From positions 1 to 60,453 of the forward strand of contig NZ_JABWQV010000008.1 in assembly GCF_014268615.1 (NCBI RefSeq): a stretch of DNA of 60,453 nucleotides. Direction: 5' to 3'. The notes below the pieces were generated by a model, which was not told the origin of the DNA, searched no databases, and was given only the letters and a program-made list of their open reading frames with translations. The DNA comes from Pseudomonas tehranensis. GTDB lineage: Bacteria; Pseudomonadota; Gammaproteobacteria; Pseudomonadales; Pseudomonadaceae. The stretch's first letter is position 1. The number at the start of each line of letters is the position of its first letter. Made by a program: the position numbers and the translations under genes. Below, piece by piece: positions 17,777 through 27,682 of this stretch.

Positions 17777-19135
17777 TTACCCGCCTGCGACCGGAGTGAA
17801 GATGCTCTGCAGGTGCGCTTCGCTGGCGCCCATGCCGATGTTGTCGTTCAGGCTCTGGCGCAGATAAACCGCCATTGCCGGATAGAGATTGATGGCGGTA
17901 TCGGTCTCACGATCACCGCCCGGCACGTAGGCACCCACGCTGATCAGGTCACGGCTTTGCTGATAGCGTGACCAGTATTGCTTGAACTGTTGCGCACGCT
18001 TCAAGTGCTCGGCGCTGATGACCGACGGCATGACCCGGCTGATGGAGGCCTCGATGTCGATGGCCGGATAGTGCCCCTCTTCGGCCAGACGCCGGGACAA
18101 CACGATGTGACCGTCGAGCACGCCACGGGCCGAGTCGGCAATGGGGTCTTGCTGGTCGTCGCCTTCGGACAGCACGGTATAGAACGCCGTGATCGAACCG
18201 CCGCCCTTCTCCGCATTACCCGCGCGTTCAACCAGCTTGGGCAACTTGGCGAATACCGAGGGTGGATAGCCCTTGGTGGCCGGCGGCTCGCCGATGGCCA
18301 GGGCGATTTCCCGCTGGGCCTGGGCGAAGCGGGTCAACGAGTCCATCAGCAGCAGGACGTTCTTGCCCTTGTCGCGGAAATACTCGGCGATCCGCGTGCA
18401 ATACATGGCTGCCCGCAGACGCATCAATGGCGCATCATCGGCCGGCGAAGCCACCACCACTGATCGTTTGAGACCCTCTTCGCCGAGGATGTGCTCGATG
18501 AATTCCTTCACCTCGCGCCCCCGTTCGCCGATCAGCCCGACCACGATAATGTCCGCCTCGGTGAACCGGGTCATCATGCCCAGCAGCACACTCTTGCCCA
18601 CCCCGGTACCGGCAAACAGACCCAGACGCTGACCGCGTCCGACCGTCAACAAACCATTGATGCACCGGATGCCCACGTCCAGCGGTACGCTGATGGGGTC
18701 GCGCTTGAGGGGGTTGATCGTCGGGCCGTCCATCGGCACCCAATCCTCGGCCTTCATGCCGCCCTTGCCGTCCAAGGCACGCCCGGCGCCGTCCAACACC
18801 CGTCCGAGCATGCTCATGCCCATGGGCAGCCGACCGGTGTCAGCCAAAGGCACCACCCGCGCGCCAGGTGCGATGCCGGCTACGCTGCCCACCGGCATCA
18901 GGAAAACCTTGCTGCCAGAGAAACCCATGACTTCGGCTTCGACCTGGACCGGGTGATAGCTGTCGTCGTTGATCACCATGCAGCGACTGCCCATGGCGGC
19001 ACGCAGGCCCTCGGCTTCGAGGGTCAGGCCAACCATACGCAGCAAGCGCCCTTCCAGGATAGGCTGTCCGGCCAGCTCGGTGGCCTCGGCGTAGCTGCCC
19101 AGGCGCTTGCCGAAGCTGGTTCGCTCAAGGCGCAT
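17777..19135 (-). CDS. fliI: FliI, flagellar export ATPase
   Basis: A 452-residue F1-beta-like ATPase that energises export with FliH. Walker A is [15 protein letters not shown] (near residue 175), Walker B is [19 protein letters not shown], and the segment [20 protein letters not shown] is characteristic. I start at the ATG at 19135 ([12 protein letters not shown]), the family N-terminus. This gives an 11-nt overlap with the end of fliH; the longer frame to 19210 would overlap fliH much more. Confidence 0.96.
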   Translation of the reverse strand: MRLERTSFGKRLGSYAEATELAGQPILEGRLLRMVGLTLEAEGLRAAMGSRCMVINDDSYHPVQVEAEVMGFSGSKVFLMPVGSVAGIAPGARVVPLADTGRLPMGMSMLGRVLDGAGRALDGKGGMKAEDWVPMDGPTINPLKRDPISVPLDVGIRCINGLLTVGRGQRLGLFAGTGVGKSVLLGMMTRFTEADIIVVGLIGERGREVKEFIEHILGEEGLKRSVVVASPADDAPLMRLRAAMYCTRIAEYFRDKGKNVLLLMDSLTRFAQAQREIALAIGEPPATKGYPPSVFAKLPKLVERAGNAEKGGGSITAFYTVLSEGDDQQDPIADSARGVLDGHIVLSRRLAEEGHYPAIDIEASISRVMPSVISAEHLKRAQQFKQYWSRYQQSRDLISVGAYVPGGDRETDTAINLYPAMAVYLRQSLNDNIGMGASEAHLQSIFTPVAGG

Positions 19136-19970
19136 CGCGGCCGTCCAGCTCAGGAGCACTGAGTTCAAGAGCATCCGATTCTGCGGCGTCTTGATCAATA
19201 TGGGTGTCAACCGGGGGTTCGTCCGGCAATTCCAGGCTCAGGTCGGCAGCGGCCGGGTGCAGTGCCTGCTCGTGCAACTGGTCGAAGAGCTTGGCCATGA
19301 TCTGGCTGATGCGGGTTTCGATGGTCGCATCAATGCGGCTGTGCTCGGTTTCCACACGGCAACCGCCCGGCAGCAGGGCTTCGTCCTCGACGATGCGCCA
19401 GGTTTCTTCATGACGTTCACGCAGCGACTTGACCAGTTCGAAATCCTGAGGATTGATGTACAGCCGCACATTGCCCACCCCCAACGGCAAAAGCTTGAGG
19501 GCTTCGCGCATGACGTGTTCGATCTGGCTCGAATCAATGGCCAGTTCACGCTGGATCACTTGTCGAGTGATGTGCTGCACCAGCCCGACCAGGGACTTCT
19601 CGATCTGAGTGTCCTGCTCGGCGATAGGCTCGAACAGGTTGAGCATCAGCGATTCCAGCGCACGGAGCTTGGCTGTCAGCGCTACGTCGGCTTCCTGGCG
19701 AACCTTGAGCGTAGTGCTATGGAAACCTTCTTTTTCACCAATGGCGAAGCCTTCGTTGTAGGCCTCCTGACGAATGCTTTCGACTTCTTCGAGGGTCAGT
19801 GGCTGGACTTCTTCCAGCGGCACCTCCTCCATTTCCGGCAGTTCTTCCTCGGGCTCAGGCTCAGGCTCGGGGATGTGCGGATCGAAGCTGGGCAGCGACC
19901 AGACGTCAAAACCACCGACGTCCCGAGCGCGGATCAGGTCGCTGGGTGAATCATCACTCTTGGCAGACAT
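19125..19970 (-). CDS. fliH: FliH, regulator of the export ATPase
   Basis: A 281-residue helical protein that binds and holds FliI inactive and docks it to the C ring. The middle is acidic and Pro/Glu-rich ([18 protein letters not shown] near residues 33-50) and is followed by a long coiled coil (about 60-150). The C-terminal domain contains [20 protein letters not shown] and [15 protein letters not shown]. It lies between fliG (gap 7 nt) and fliI (overlap). Confidence 0.95.
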   Translation of the reverse strand: MSAKSDDSPSDLIRARDVGGFDVWSLPSFDPHIPEPEPEPEEELPEMEEVPLEEVQPLTLEEVESIRQEAYNEGFAIGEKEGFHSTTLKVRQEADVALTAKLRALESLMLNLFEPIAEQDTQIEKSLVGLVQHITRQVIQRELAIDSSQIEHVMREALKLLPLGVGNVRLYINPQDFELVKSLRERHEETWRIVEDEALLPGGCRVETEHSRIDATIETRISQIMAKLFDQLHEQALHPAAADLSLELPDEPPVDTHIDQDAAESDALELSAPELDGRDAP

Positions 19971-19977
19971 AACGACC

Positions 19978-20997
19978 TTAGATCATCTCTTCGCCGCCCT
20001 TGCCACCGAGCACGATCTCTCCGGCTTCGGCCATACGGCGGGCGATGGTGAGGATTTCCTTTTGTGCGGTTTCCACGTCGCTGACACGTACCGGGCCCTT
20101 GGCCTCGAGATCGTCGCGCAACAGTTCGGCCGCCCGTTTGGACATGTTCTTGAAGATCTTTTCCTTGACGCCTTCGTCCGACCCCTTGAGGGCCAGTACC
20201 AGGACGTCGGAGGACACTTCGCGCAACAACGCCTGAATGCCACGATCGTCGACATCGGACAGGTTGTTGAACACGAACATGAGGTCTTCGATCTGACCGG
20301 ACAGGTCTTCGTCGAACTCGCGGATCGAGTCCATGAGCTGGCCTTCGATCGAACTGTCGAGGAAGTTCATGATGTCCGCCGCGCGCTTGATACCACCCAG
20401 GGTGGTGCGCGAGGCATTGGAGTTACCCGAGAACTGCTTCTCGAGAATCTGATTCAATTCTTTCAGGGCCGCCGGCTGTACGGTATTGAGCGACGACACC
20501 CGCAGGATGATGTCCAGGCGCACCTTATGATCGAAGTTACCCAGCACTTCACCGGCCTGGTCCGGGTCGAGGTAAGCCACCACGATCGCCTGGATCTGCG
20601 GGTGCTCGTAGCGAATCACGTCAGCCACTGCGCGCGGCTCCATCCACTTGAGGCTGTCCAGGCCGCTGGTGTTGCCGCCCAGCAGAATCCGGTCGATCAG
20701 GCCATTGGCCTTGTCCTCGCCCAGCGCCTGGGTGAGCATTTTGCGCACGTAGTCGTCGGAGCCGACGCCCAGGCTGGTCTGGTCGCCGACGATGTCGACG
20801 AACTCACTCATCACCTGCTCGACCTGCTCACGGTGCACGTTGCCCATCTGCGCCATGGCCACGCCCACGCGCTGAACCTCCTTGGGCCCCATGTGACGCA
20901 ACACCTGGGCGGCGTCGGTCGATCCCAGGGACAGCAGCAAAATCGCGGCTTTGTCGACCCGGGACAATTTGGCAACAGCGGCTCGATTATCACTCAT
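19978..20997 (-). CDS. fliG: FliG, rotor and switch protein
   Basis: A 339-residue C-ring protein that contacts the stator. The N-terminal domain (RVDKAAILLLSLG) binds FliF. The middle EHPQ motif region reads YEHPQIQAIVVAYLDPDQA. The C-terminal torque helix includes DLMFVFNNLSDVDDRGIQALLREV with the charged residues that interact with MotA. It overlaps the end of fliF by 8 nt. Confidence 0.98.
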   Translation of the reverse strand: MSDNRAAVAKLSRVDKAAILLLSLGSTDAAQVLRHMGPKEVQRVGVAMAQMGNVHREQVEQVMSEFVDIVGDQTSLGVGSDDYVRKMLTQALGEDKANGLIDRILLGGNTSGLDSLKWMEPRAVADVIRYEHPQIQAIVVAYLDPDQAGEVLGNFDHKVRLDIILRVSSLNTVQPAALKELNQILEKQFSGNSNASRTTLGGIKRAADIMNFLDSSIEGQLMDSIREFDEDLSGQIEDLMFVFNNLSDVDDRGIQALLREVSSDVLVLALKGSDEGVKEKIFKNMSKRAAELLRDDLEAKGPVRVSDVETAQKEILTIARRMAEAGEIVLGGKGGEEMI

Positions 20998-22774
20998 CTG
21001 CGTTAATCCACTCTTTCACGACCTGAGCCACACGACCCGGGTCTTCTGCCACCAGACTCTTGATAGCGTTCAACTGAGCGTCATAGCCTTCGCTCGGACT
21101 TGGCAGCAGAATACTCTGCGGCCCACCGAGGCTGACGCGATCATTGGCCAATTCGCCATCCAGGCCGCCCATGCCTCCCAGCTCTACATCACCCAAGCCA
21201 GCCAACTGCTTGTTCTTGCCACCACCGGTGATGTTATTGAGCACCGGACGCAGCACGCCGAACACCAGGATCAGGATGAACAGCACACCCAATACTTGCT
21301 TGACCACATCCCAGAACCAGGGTTGCGAATAAAATGGAATGTCGGCGATTTCTTCGCCGCGCTCCTGGGAGAACGGCACGTTGATCACGCTCACGCTGTC
21401 GCCACGGCTGGCGTCGAAACCCACCGCGTCCTGCACCAGGCGAGTGAACCGTGCCAGTTCGTCGGCACTCCACGGCGCACGGCTGGTTTCGCCATTGGCC
21501 GGGTTGATCTTGACCTGATCGTCCACCACCACCGCCACCGATAGGCGATTCAAACGGCCCTGCTGCTGCTTGGTGTGGCTGATGGAACGGTCGAGCTCGA
21601 AGTTCTTGGTCGACTGTTGGCGCTTGTCGGCCGGGTACGGCGCCAGCATCGGCTGACCGGTGGCCGGGTCCATGATCTGTTGACCGTTGGCGTCGATCAG
21701 CGGCTGGCCCGGTTGCACCATGCCAGCGGCCGCAGTGGCACCACCGGTGGTTTGGGGCGCGCTGGCCGGCGACGGCGGTTGGTTGCTAAGCGCACCAGGT
21801 ACCCCTTGCGGGCCATTGCTGGCGGTGCGCTGCTCGTTCACCGACTGTTCGCTGCGCAACGCCGGTTGATCGGGGTTGAACTGTTCGGACGTCGATTCGA
21901 CGGAGCTGAAATCCACATCGGCCGACACCTCGGCCTTGTAGCGGTCGTTACCCAGGATCGGTTGCAGGATGTTGTGCACCCGCTGAGTCAGCATGCCTTC
22001 CATGCGACGGCTGTAGTCGAATTGCTTGCCGGCCATGGTCAGAGCAGAGTTCTCCGCCTGATCGGATAACAAGTTGCCCTTCTGGTCGACCACGGTGATC
22101 TGGGACTTGCTCAACTCGGGAACACTGGTTGCCACCAGATTGACGATAGCCACGACCTGGCTGGGCTCCAAAGAGCGACCGGAATACAGTTCAACCAGTA
22201 CCGAGGCGCTTGGCTTGCGCTCATCGCGCACAAACACCGAGCTTTTTGGAATCGCCAGGTGCACACGGGCACCCTTGACGTTGTTCAGGCTGGCAATGGT
22301 ACGCGCCAATTCGCCTTCAAGGCCGCGACGATAACGGGTCGCCTCCATGAACTGGCTGGTACCCAGGCCCTGGTCCTTGTCGAGGATCTCGAAACCGATA
22401 TTGCCATCGGTGGGCGTTACGCCAGCAGCGGCGAGTTTGAGGCGCGCGCGCGCCACGTCGTCGGCCTTGACCAGCAAGGCGCCGGAATTGGGTTCGACGG
22501 TATAAGGAATGTCGGCGGCAGCCAGGGTCTCCATGACTTGCTTGGCGTCCATGCCCTCCAGACTGCCGTACAAAGGACGGTAGTCCGGCTGCTGGGACCA
22601 CAGCACCACGGCAAACCCGATCGCCACGCTCGCAGCCAGGCCGACCAACAGGCCCACCTGACGCAGCATGGTCATCTCGGAGAGGTTTTCCAGGAAGGAC
22701 AGACCGAACAGCGGCGGTTTGCCGTCGGGCGGAGTGGCCTTGGCCGGAACGTTATCAGCGACTGCTTCTGCCAT
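20990..22774 (-). CDS. fliF: FliF, MS-ring protein
   Basis: A 594-residue membrane protein that forms the MS ring, the base on which the export gate and rotor assemble. The first transmembrane helix is at about 39-59 and the second near 465-485 (VVKQVLGVLFILILVFGVLRP). The periplasmic ring-building motifs contain LEGELARTIASLNNVKGARVHLAIP and RVHNILQPILGNDRYKAEVSADVDF. A Pro/Ala/Gly-rich stretch near 320-360 is a variable loop. The C-terminal tail binds FliG. It begins 15 nt after fliE. Confidence 0.98.
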   Translation of the reverse strand: MAEAVADNVPAKATPPDGKPPLFGLSFLENLSEMTMLRQVGLLVGLAASVAIGFAVVLWSQQPDYRPLYGSLEGMDAKQVMETLAAADIPYTVEPNSGALLVKADDVARARLKLAAAGVTPTDGNIGFEILDKDQGLGTSQFMEATRYRRGLEGELARTIASLNNVKGARVHLAIPKSSVFVRDERKPSASVLVELYSGRSLEPSQVVAIVNLVATSVPELSKSQITVVDQKGNLLSDQAENSALTMAGKQFDYSRRMEGMLTQRVHNILQPILGNDRYKAEVSADVDFSSVESTSEQFNPDQPALRSEQSVNEQRTASNGPQGVPGALSNQPPSPASAPQTTGGATAAAGMVQPGQPLIDANGQQIMDPATGQPMLAPYPADKRQQSTKNFELDRSISHTKQQQGRLNRLSVAVVVDDQVKINPANGETSRAPWSADELARFTRLVQDAVGFDASRGDSVSVINVPFSQERGEEIADIPFYSQPWFWDVVKQVLGVLFILILVFGVLRPVLNNITGGGKNKQLAGLGDVELGGMGGLDGELANDRVSLGGPQSILLPSPSEGYDAQLNAIKSLVAEDPGRVAQVVKEWINADE

Positions 22775-22789
22775 GACTCAATAATTTCC

Positions 22790-23116
22790 TTAGACCGGCA
22801 TCTGCATGATGTCTTGGTAGGCTTGAACCAGCTTGTTGCGAACCTGGGTCAACGCCTGAAACGAGACACTGGCTTTCTGCGAAGAGATCATCACGTCCGT
22901 CAGGTCGACGCCACTTTTGCCAATCTCGAAAGCACTGGCCAATTGACTCGACGCCTGCTGGGTATCGTTCACTTTATTGACGGCTTGACCGAGCATGTCG
23001 GAAAAACTGCTGGCACCCACTTCCGGGACCGCGACCGACTTAGGCTGTGCCATGGCGTCCATTTGCATGGCCCGCATGTCCAGCATCAACCGATTAAATT
23101 CAATACCTTGGCTCAT
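22790..23116 (-). CDS. fliE: FliE, rod-MS ring junction protein
   Basis: A 108-residue secreted structural protein linking the MS ring to the rod and gating export. Typical are the N-terminal helix [18 protein letters not shown] and the C-terminal [26 protein letters not shown], which resembles axial-protein termini. It is the first gene of the fliEFGHIJ operon, 61 nt downstream of a sigma54 promoter. Confidence 0.97.
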   Translation of the reverse strand: MSQGIEFNRLMLDMRAMQMDAMAQPKSVAVPEVGASSFSDMLGQAVNKVNDTQQASSQLASAFEIGKSGVDLTDVMISSQKASVSFQALTQVRNKLVQAYQDIMQMPV

Positions 23117-23177
23117 GGTCTACTCTCTCTGGCGGCCCGCATTTTTTTGACACTTACTCAGCGGGTACACAGGTATT

Positions 23178-23193
23178 AGCAACAAGGGTGCCA
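23178..23193 (-). promoter_or_regulatory. Sigma54 promoter for fliEFGHIJ
   Basis: TGGCACCCTTGTTGCT on the minus strand has a perfect TGGCAC -24 box and TTGCT -12 box with GG and GC 10 nt apart. A REPIN lies 38-130 bp upstream. FleR is the activator expected for this operon in pseudomonads. Confidence 0.85.
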
Positions 23194-23230
23194 GCTCCGT
23201 GGCGACAGAAAACAAATGCTCACATAAGCT

Positions 23231-23323
23231 CATGTGGGAGCGGGCTTGCTCGCAAAGACGATCTGTCAGTCACATTTGCATTGGCTGAACCACCGCTTTC
23301 GCGAGCAAGCCCGCTCCCACATG
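23231..23323. repeat. REPIN between fleR and fliE
   Basis: The left arm TGTGGGAGCGGGCTTGCTCG near 23234 faces its inverse at 23295-23323; the centre is about 40 nt. It belongs to the same family as 13159-13248. The right arms are identical over 28 bases, whereas the left arm here reads GCAAAGAC where the other has GCGAAGGC. It sits right after the fleR stop (23343) and may serve as its 3' hairpin. Confidence 0.9.
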
Positions 23324-23342
23324 GATTTTCGGTGCATACCAC

Positions 23343-24731
23343 TCAACTGGCGAAGAGATAAGCCTCCACGTCCATCCCCGCATCACGCATTTGCGCCAGC
23401 TTGTAGCGCAGGGTGCGCGGGCTGATCCCCAGGCGCTCGGCCGCTTCCTTGCGCCGCCCGCGCTCGGCGCGCAGGGTGTCGATGATCATCTGGAATTCGC
23501 GACGACGCAGATCGTCTCCCAAAGCACCGGCCGATTCGCCCTCCACTTCCACCGGAGGGGCAAACGCCGGGACCGCGGTCGCTGCCGGCAATGGCGCGCA
23601 GGCCACCGGCCCGCTCAGACAGAAATCTTCCGGCTGGATCAAACCGCCCTGCTGCAGAATCAATGCCCGCTGAATGGCGTTGTCCAACTCCCGTACATTG
23701 CCAGGCCAACGGTAGGCAATCAGAAACGCCTGGGCCTCGGGGGACAGTCGGGCTGCCGCGTGCTTCATTTTATTGACGTGTTTGCTCAGCAGACGCTCGG
23801 CCAGTGGCAGGATATCGGCGGTGCGCTCGCGCAACGGTCGCCAGGCCAGCGGAAACACGGACAGACGGTAATAAAGGTCTTCACGAAAACGCCCTGCCGC
23901 CACTTCGCCGGCCAGGTCGCGGTTGGTGGTCGCCACAACGCGGATATCCAGGCTGATAGGCTTGCGCGCACCGACCCGCTCCACTTCCCGCTCCTGCAAC
24001 ACGCGCAACAGCTTGGCTTGCAGGCCGAGGGGCATTTCGGAAATTTCATCGAGCAGAATCGTGCCACCGTCAGCCTGCTCGAACTTGCCGGCCTGGGCCG
24101 AGATCGCGCCAGTAAACGAGCCCTTCTCGTGACCGAACAGCGTCGCTTCCAGCATATTGTCGGGAATCGCCGCACAGTTGATGGCAATGAATGGTTCGCT
24201 GGCACGCCGGGATTGCTGGTGAATGTAGCGTGCCAGCACCTCCTTGCCGGTGCCGGACTCGCCGGAAATCAAAACAGTGGAGTCACTGCGCGCCACCCGC
24301 GCGGCCAACGCCAGCAACTGCGCGCTGGCCGGCTCGATCGCTATCGGGCCTTCGCCCTCGACGGCGGGGCTGCCCAAGGCATGGCGAGCCACCAGGTCCA
24401 ACAGCGCCTTGGGCTCGAACGGCTTGACCAGATAATCCGCAGCTCCTTGGCGCATGGCATCCACGGCGCGCTCGACGGCACCGTGGGCAGTCATCAGCAG
24501 GACCGGCAATTGAGGTTGGCGGGCGCGCAACAGACCAAGCAGTTGATGGCCATCCATACCCGGCATGTTGACGTCACTGACCACCAGGCCGAAGGTCTCT
24601 TGAGCCACAGCCAGCAAAGCATCTTCCGCCGAACCGACGGCGGTGTAATCGTGCCCGGCCAGCACCAGGGTATCGGCCAGCGCCTCACGCAGGGCCCGGT
24701 CATCCTCAACCAGTAACACCTTGATCGCCAT
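23343..24731 (-). CDS. fleR: FleR, sigma54-dependent response regulator
   Basis: A 462-residue NtrC-type activator. A receiver domain (VEDD, phospho-acceptor in SDVNMPGMDG) is followed by an AAA+ domain with Walker A GESGTGKE and the sigma54-contacting loop GSFTGA in place of GAFTGA. A C-terminal Fis-type helix-turn-helix follows (KEAAERLGISPRTLRYKLA). It activates hook-basal-body operons after phosphorylation by FleS. The ATG at 24731 is preferred over the GTG at 24740 because of GGAG 8 nt upstream. The start lies 5 nt after the end of fleS. Confidence 0.96.
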   Translation of the reverse strand: MAIKVLLVEDDRALREALADTLVLAGHDYTAVGSAEDALLAVAQETFGLVVSDVNMPGMDGHQLLGLLRARQPQLPVLLMTAHGAVERAVDAMRQGAADYLVKPFEPKALLDLVARHALGSPAVEGEGPIAIEPASAQLLALAARVARSDSTVLISGESGTGKEVLARYIHQQSRRASEPFIAINCAAIPDNMLEATLFGHEKGSFTGAISAQAGKFEQADGGTILLDEISEMPLGLQAKLLRVLQEREVERVGARKPISLDIRVVATTNRDLAGEVAAGRFREDLYYRLSVFPLAWRPLRERTADILPLAERLLSKHVNKMKHAAARLSPEAQAFLIAYRWPGNVRELDNAIQRALILQQGGLIQPEDFCLSGPVACAPLPAATAVPAFAPPVEVEGESAGALGDDLRRREFQMIIDTLRAERGRRKEAAERLGISPRTLRYKLAQMRDAGMDVEAYLFAS

Positions 24732-24736
24732 GACCT

Positions 24737-25945
24737 TCACTCCACTCCCGGCGTACTGCAGAACAATGGCAAGAGCACCAGTGCACAGGTGCCACGCCCC
24801 AGCCGCGAGCGCAGTTGCAATTCTCCCTGATGGGCGCGCGCCACAGCCTTGACCACGGTCAGGCCAAGGCCCGTGCCTGTAGTCTTGGTGGTAAAAAAGG
24901 GTTCGCCCAAACGCGTCAGCACCGCTGGCTCGATGCCGCTACCACTGTCACTGACACATAAGCGCAAGGTATTGCCACGTGTATACAAGTGCACCTTGAG
25001 CCGGACATCGCCGCCACTGGCCTGGACCGCGTTTTCGATCAGGTTCAACACCGCCCCCACCAGGGTGTCGCGGTTACACAACACCTCGCCAGCATGGCTG
25101 TCGCATTGCCAGCGAATCGGCAGGTCCTGCACGTGGGTCAATGCGGCGGCTTGCAAGGATTGCAGCAAAGCCTTGGGGGTAACGCGATCGGTCAATGGCA
25201 ACTCGCCTCGAGCGAACACCAGCATGTCGCGCACTTGATGCTCCAGCTCGTGCAGCCGCTCTTTCAGGCGCCCGGCGAAGCGTTGCTGGGTATGCACCGG
25301 CAGCTGCTGCTCGGTCAGATGACTGGCGTACAGCAAGGCGGCCGACAGCGGGGTACGAATCTGATGAGCCAGCGAGGCCACCATTCGCCCCAGGGAAGAC
25401 AGGCGCTCGTGGCGGGCCAGTTGATCTTGCAGATGACGGGTTTCAGTCAGGTCATTGAGCAACACCAACTGCCCGGGCTCGGCGTCCAGCGAACGAGTCG
25501 AGATGGACAGGCGCCGACCGTCCTTGAGCGACACTTCATGACCGTCGTCTTCACGCGGGGCGAAGCAGCGGGCGATGACGTGCCGCCACAACTCGCCCTC
25601 CAACGGCAGGCCGAGCAGCTCGCAGGCCGCCGGATTGGCTTCGCGCACGCGCCCATGGGCATCGATGACGATAACGCCACCGGGCAACAGGTCGAGGAGA
25701 TTTTGCAGCCGATTGGCCAGCCGTTCCTTTTCCGCCAACTCCTGCATACGCTGGGCACTGACCACTGCCAGCTCGCCCTTGAGCTCAGTGACGCGAGCTT
25801 CAAGCAGGCTGTAGGAATCGGTCAACCGGCTGGACATCTGGTCGAACAGCGAATAGGCCTGCTCAAGTCCAACCCGGCTTGCCTGTTCGGCGGACGGCAT
25901 GATCCCCGGCTCGGGGACAGGGGAGATCTGGGCGGCTTGGGTCAT
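24737..25945 (-). CDS. fleS: FleS, sensor histidine kinase
   Basis: A 402-residue kinase without membrane segments, hence cytoplasmic. An N-terminal helical region (20-80) and a PAS-like domain (about 85-190, LLPGGVIVIDAHGRVREANPA) precede the H box ASLAHQIRTPLSAAL. ATP-binding motifs are NLIENAVQAS (N), DSGSGIEPAV (G1) and GTGLGLTVVKAV (G2). It is co-transcribed with fleR from the sigma54 promoter at 25999-26014. Confidence 0.96.
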   Translation of the reverse strand: MTQAAQISPVPEPGIMPSAEQASRVGLEQAYSLFDQMSSRLTDSYSLLEARVTELKGELAVVSAQRMQELAEKERLANRLQNLLDLLPGGVIVIDAHGRVREANPAACELLGLPLEGELWRHVIARCFAPREDDGHEVSLKDGRRLSISTRSLDAEPGQLVLLNDLTETRHLQDQLARHERLSSLGRMVASLAHQIRTPLSAALLYASHLTEQQLPVHTQQRFAGRLKERLHELEHQVRDMLVFARGELPLTDRVTPKALLQSLQAAALTHVQDLPIRWQCDSHAGEVLCNRDTLVGAVLNLIENAVQASGGDVRLKVHLYTRGNTLRLCVSDSGSGIEPAVLTRLGEPFFTTKTTGTGLGLTVVKAVARAHQGELQLRSRLGRGTCALVLLPLFCSTPGVE

Positions 25946-25998
25946 CGTGCTCTCTCGCTTGGCTGACCGTCAGTTAAACGGAACGTTGCGAGGGATGT

Positions 25999-26014
25999 AG
26001 CAATACCCGTGCCG
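25999..26014 (-). promoter_or_regulatory. Sigma54 promoter for fleSR
   Basis: CGGCACGGGTATTGCT on the minus strand matches the consensus with GG and GC 10 nt apart, 54 nt before the fleS ATG. It immediately abuts the T-tract of the fleQ terminator, so only one base at most separates the end of the fleQ transcription unit from this -24 box. Confidence 0.85.
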
Positions 26015-26044
26015 AAAAAAAACCGCCTGAAAAATCAGACGGTT
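26015..26044 (-). terminator. Intrinsic terminator of fleQ
   Basis: On the minus strand AACCGTCTGA pairs with TCAGGCGGTT (one mismatch) over a short T loop and is followed by eight T residues, starting 13 nt after the fleQ stop. Confidence 0.9.
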
Positions 26045-26056
26045 GGAAAACAGGCG

Positions 26057-27532
26057 TCAATCATCCGCCTGTTCATCTCCTTCGCGACGGCTCATGCCGT
26101 ACTTGCGCATCTTCTCCACCAGGGTGGTACGACGGATGCGCAGGCGTTCGGCGGCGCGGGCCACGATACCGTTGGCATCGTCCAGAGCCTGCTGGATAAG
26201 GCCTTGCTCCAGGCCTCCCAGATAATCCTTGAGATCAAGGCCTTCTGGTGGCAGCAGGGCATTGGCGGTGAAGTCCGGCGTATGGCCGTTGATTGCCACG
26301 CGCTCTTCCAGATCGCTGCGCAGGCTATCAACCATTTGCTCGTCTTCATCGTCGACATAACGGAATTTCTTCGGCAACTCGACCACGCCGATCACACCGT
26401 AGGGATGCATGATCGCCATGCGCTCGACCAGGTTGGCCAGCTCACGGACATTACCCGGCCAACCGTGGCGGCACAGGGACATGATTGCCGCCGAGTTGAA
26501 GCGGATCGAACCGCGCTTCTCGTGCTCCATGCGCGAAATCAGCTCGTTCATCAGCAGCGGAATGTCTTCGACCCGCTCACGCAACGGCGCCATTTCAATC
26601 GGGAAAACATTGAGGCGGTAATAGAGGTCTTCGCGGAAACTGCCCACCTCGATCATGCTCTCGAGATTCTTGTGGGTTGCGGCGATGATTCTTACATCGA
26701 CGCTCTGGGTCTTGTTGCTGCCCACGCGCTCAAAGGTGCGCTCCTGCAAGACCCGCAGCAACTTGACCTGCATCGGCAACGGCATGTCACCGATTTCATC
26801 GAGAAACAGCGTGCCGCCGTTGGCCAGCTCGAACCGCCCGGCCCGGCTGGTGATGGCGCCGGTGAACGCGCCCTTCTCATGCCCGAACAGTTCACTTTCC
26901 AGCAACTCGGCCGGGATCGCGCCACAGTTGACCGGCACGAACGGCGCTTCGCGACGCTTGGAATGGTAGTGCAGGTTGCGCGCAACCACTTCCTTGCCGG
27001 TGCCCGACTCACCCAGGATCAACACGCTGGCGTCGGTATCGGCGACCTGCTGCATCATCTGGCGCACATGCTGGATCGCCCGACTGGTGCCGACAAGGCT
27101 ACGGAAAAGGTTGGGTTCGCGATGCCGGCCGCGCTCGCGCGCCTGGTCGTACATCTCGCGATAAACCTGGGCGCGGTGCAGCGAATCGAGCAACTTGCTG
27201 TAGCTGGGTGGCATTTCCAAGGTGGAAAGTACCCGGCGGCGCTGGTCCTCAGGCAAGTCAACGGAAGAATTTTCGCCCATTAACAAAACCGGAAGGAACT
27301 CATCCCAGGTTGAGAGTGTCTTTAGCAAGCCCAAAAGCGTTGCGGGCGCATTTACGGTCCCAATCAGAACGCAAATGACTTCACGACTGGACGACAAAGA
27401 GCCGACGGCCTGCTGCCAGTCATGGCTTCCGCAGGGTAAATTTTCTTCACCAAGAAAATTTAGGATCACCGCCAAATCGCGGCGGCGGACGCTATCGTCA
27501 TCGATCAGGAGAATTTTGGTTTCACGCCACAT
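26057..27532 (-). CDS. fleQ: FleQ, master flagellar regulator (c-di-GMP-responsive)
   Basis: A 491-residue enhancer-binding protein at the top of the flagellar cascade. The N-terminal receiver-like domain ([10 protein letters not shown]) lacks a clear phospho-acceptor in the usual place, as known for FleQ. The AAA+ domain has the c-di-GMP-binding LFRS motif ([10 protein letters not shown] near residue 145), Walker A GESGTGKE and the intact sigma54 loop GAFTGA. The C-terminal helix-turn-helix reads [22 protein letters not shown]. FleN (3053-3883) is its antagonist. It is preceded by a 169-nt region without a sigma54 box and followed by a strong terminator, so it is monocistronic. Confidence 0.98.
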   Translation of the reverse strand: MWRETKILLIDDDSVRRRDLAVILNFLGEENLPCGSHDWQQAVGSLSSSREVICVLIGTVNAPATLLGLLKTLSTWDEFLPVLLMGENSSVDLPEDQRRRVLSTLEMPPSYSKLLDSLHRAQVYREMYDQARERGRHREPNLFRSLVGTSRAIQHVRQMMQQVADTDASVLILGESGTGKEVVARNLHYHSKRREAPFVPVNCGAIPAELLESELFGHEKGAFTGAITSRAGRFELANGGTLFLDEIGDMPLPMQVKLLRVLQERTFERVGSNKTQSVDVRIIAATHKNLESMIEVGSFREDLYYRLNVFPIEMAPLRERVEDIPLLMNELISRMEHEKRGSIRFNSAAIMSLCRHGWPGNVRELANLVERMAIMHPYGVIGVVELPKKFRYVDDEDEQMVDSLRSDLEERVAINGHTPDFTANALLPPEGLDLKDYLGGLEQGLIQQALDDANGIVARAAERLRIRRTTLVEKMRKYGMSRREGDEQADD

Positions 27533-27576
27533 GCAATAGCAACTTCCCTAGTCAACTCAATGCCCGGAATTAGGGG

Positions 27577-27593
27577 GCAAGCTAGACGCTTGC
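27577..27593 (-). repeat. Perfect inverted repeat in the fleQ leader
   Basis: GCAAGC and GCTTGC flank five bases, 45-61 nt upstream of the fleQ ATG. It may be an operator or an RNA hairpin; nothing in the sequence decides between these. Confidence 0.45.
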
Positions 27594-27638
27594 AGACTTG
27601 TCATGCCTGTAGACGCCTGAAATCTGTAAACAGCCACT

Positions 27639-27667
27639 AGTTAAGTCAAAAATCCGTGCACAGTCAA
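27639..27667 (-). promoter_or_regulatory. Candidate sigma70 promoter for fleQ
   Basis: TTGACT, a 17-nt spacer and TTAACT occur about 110-135 nt upstream of the fleQ start on the minus strand. The -35 is good and the -10 poor. A second TTGACT overlaps the -10 and would pair with CAGATT. fleQ is known to be sigma70-driven in P. aeruginosa. Confidence 0.3.
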
Positions 27668-27682
27668 ATTTATGGCGCACTT

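Noticed and set aside
13159..23323. Repeated palindromes as a possible CRISPR
   Set aside because: Only two copies 10 kb apart with REP structure; no regular spacers and no cas genes.
24059..24140. FleR has GSFTGA instead of GAFTGA, possibly unable to contact sigma54
   Set aside because: A Ser in this position is, as far as I recall, usual for FleR homologues, so I do not treat it as a defect.
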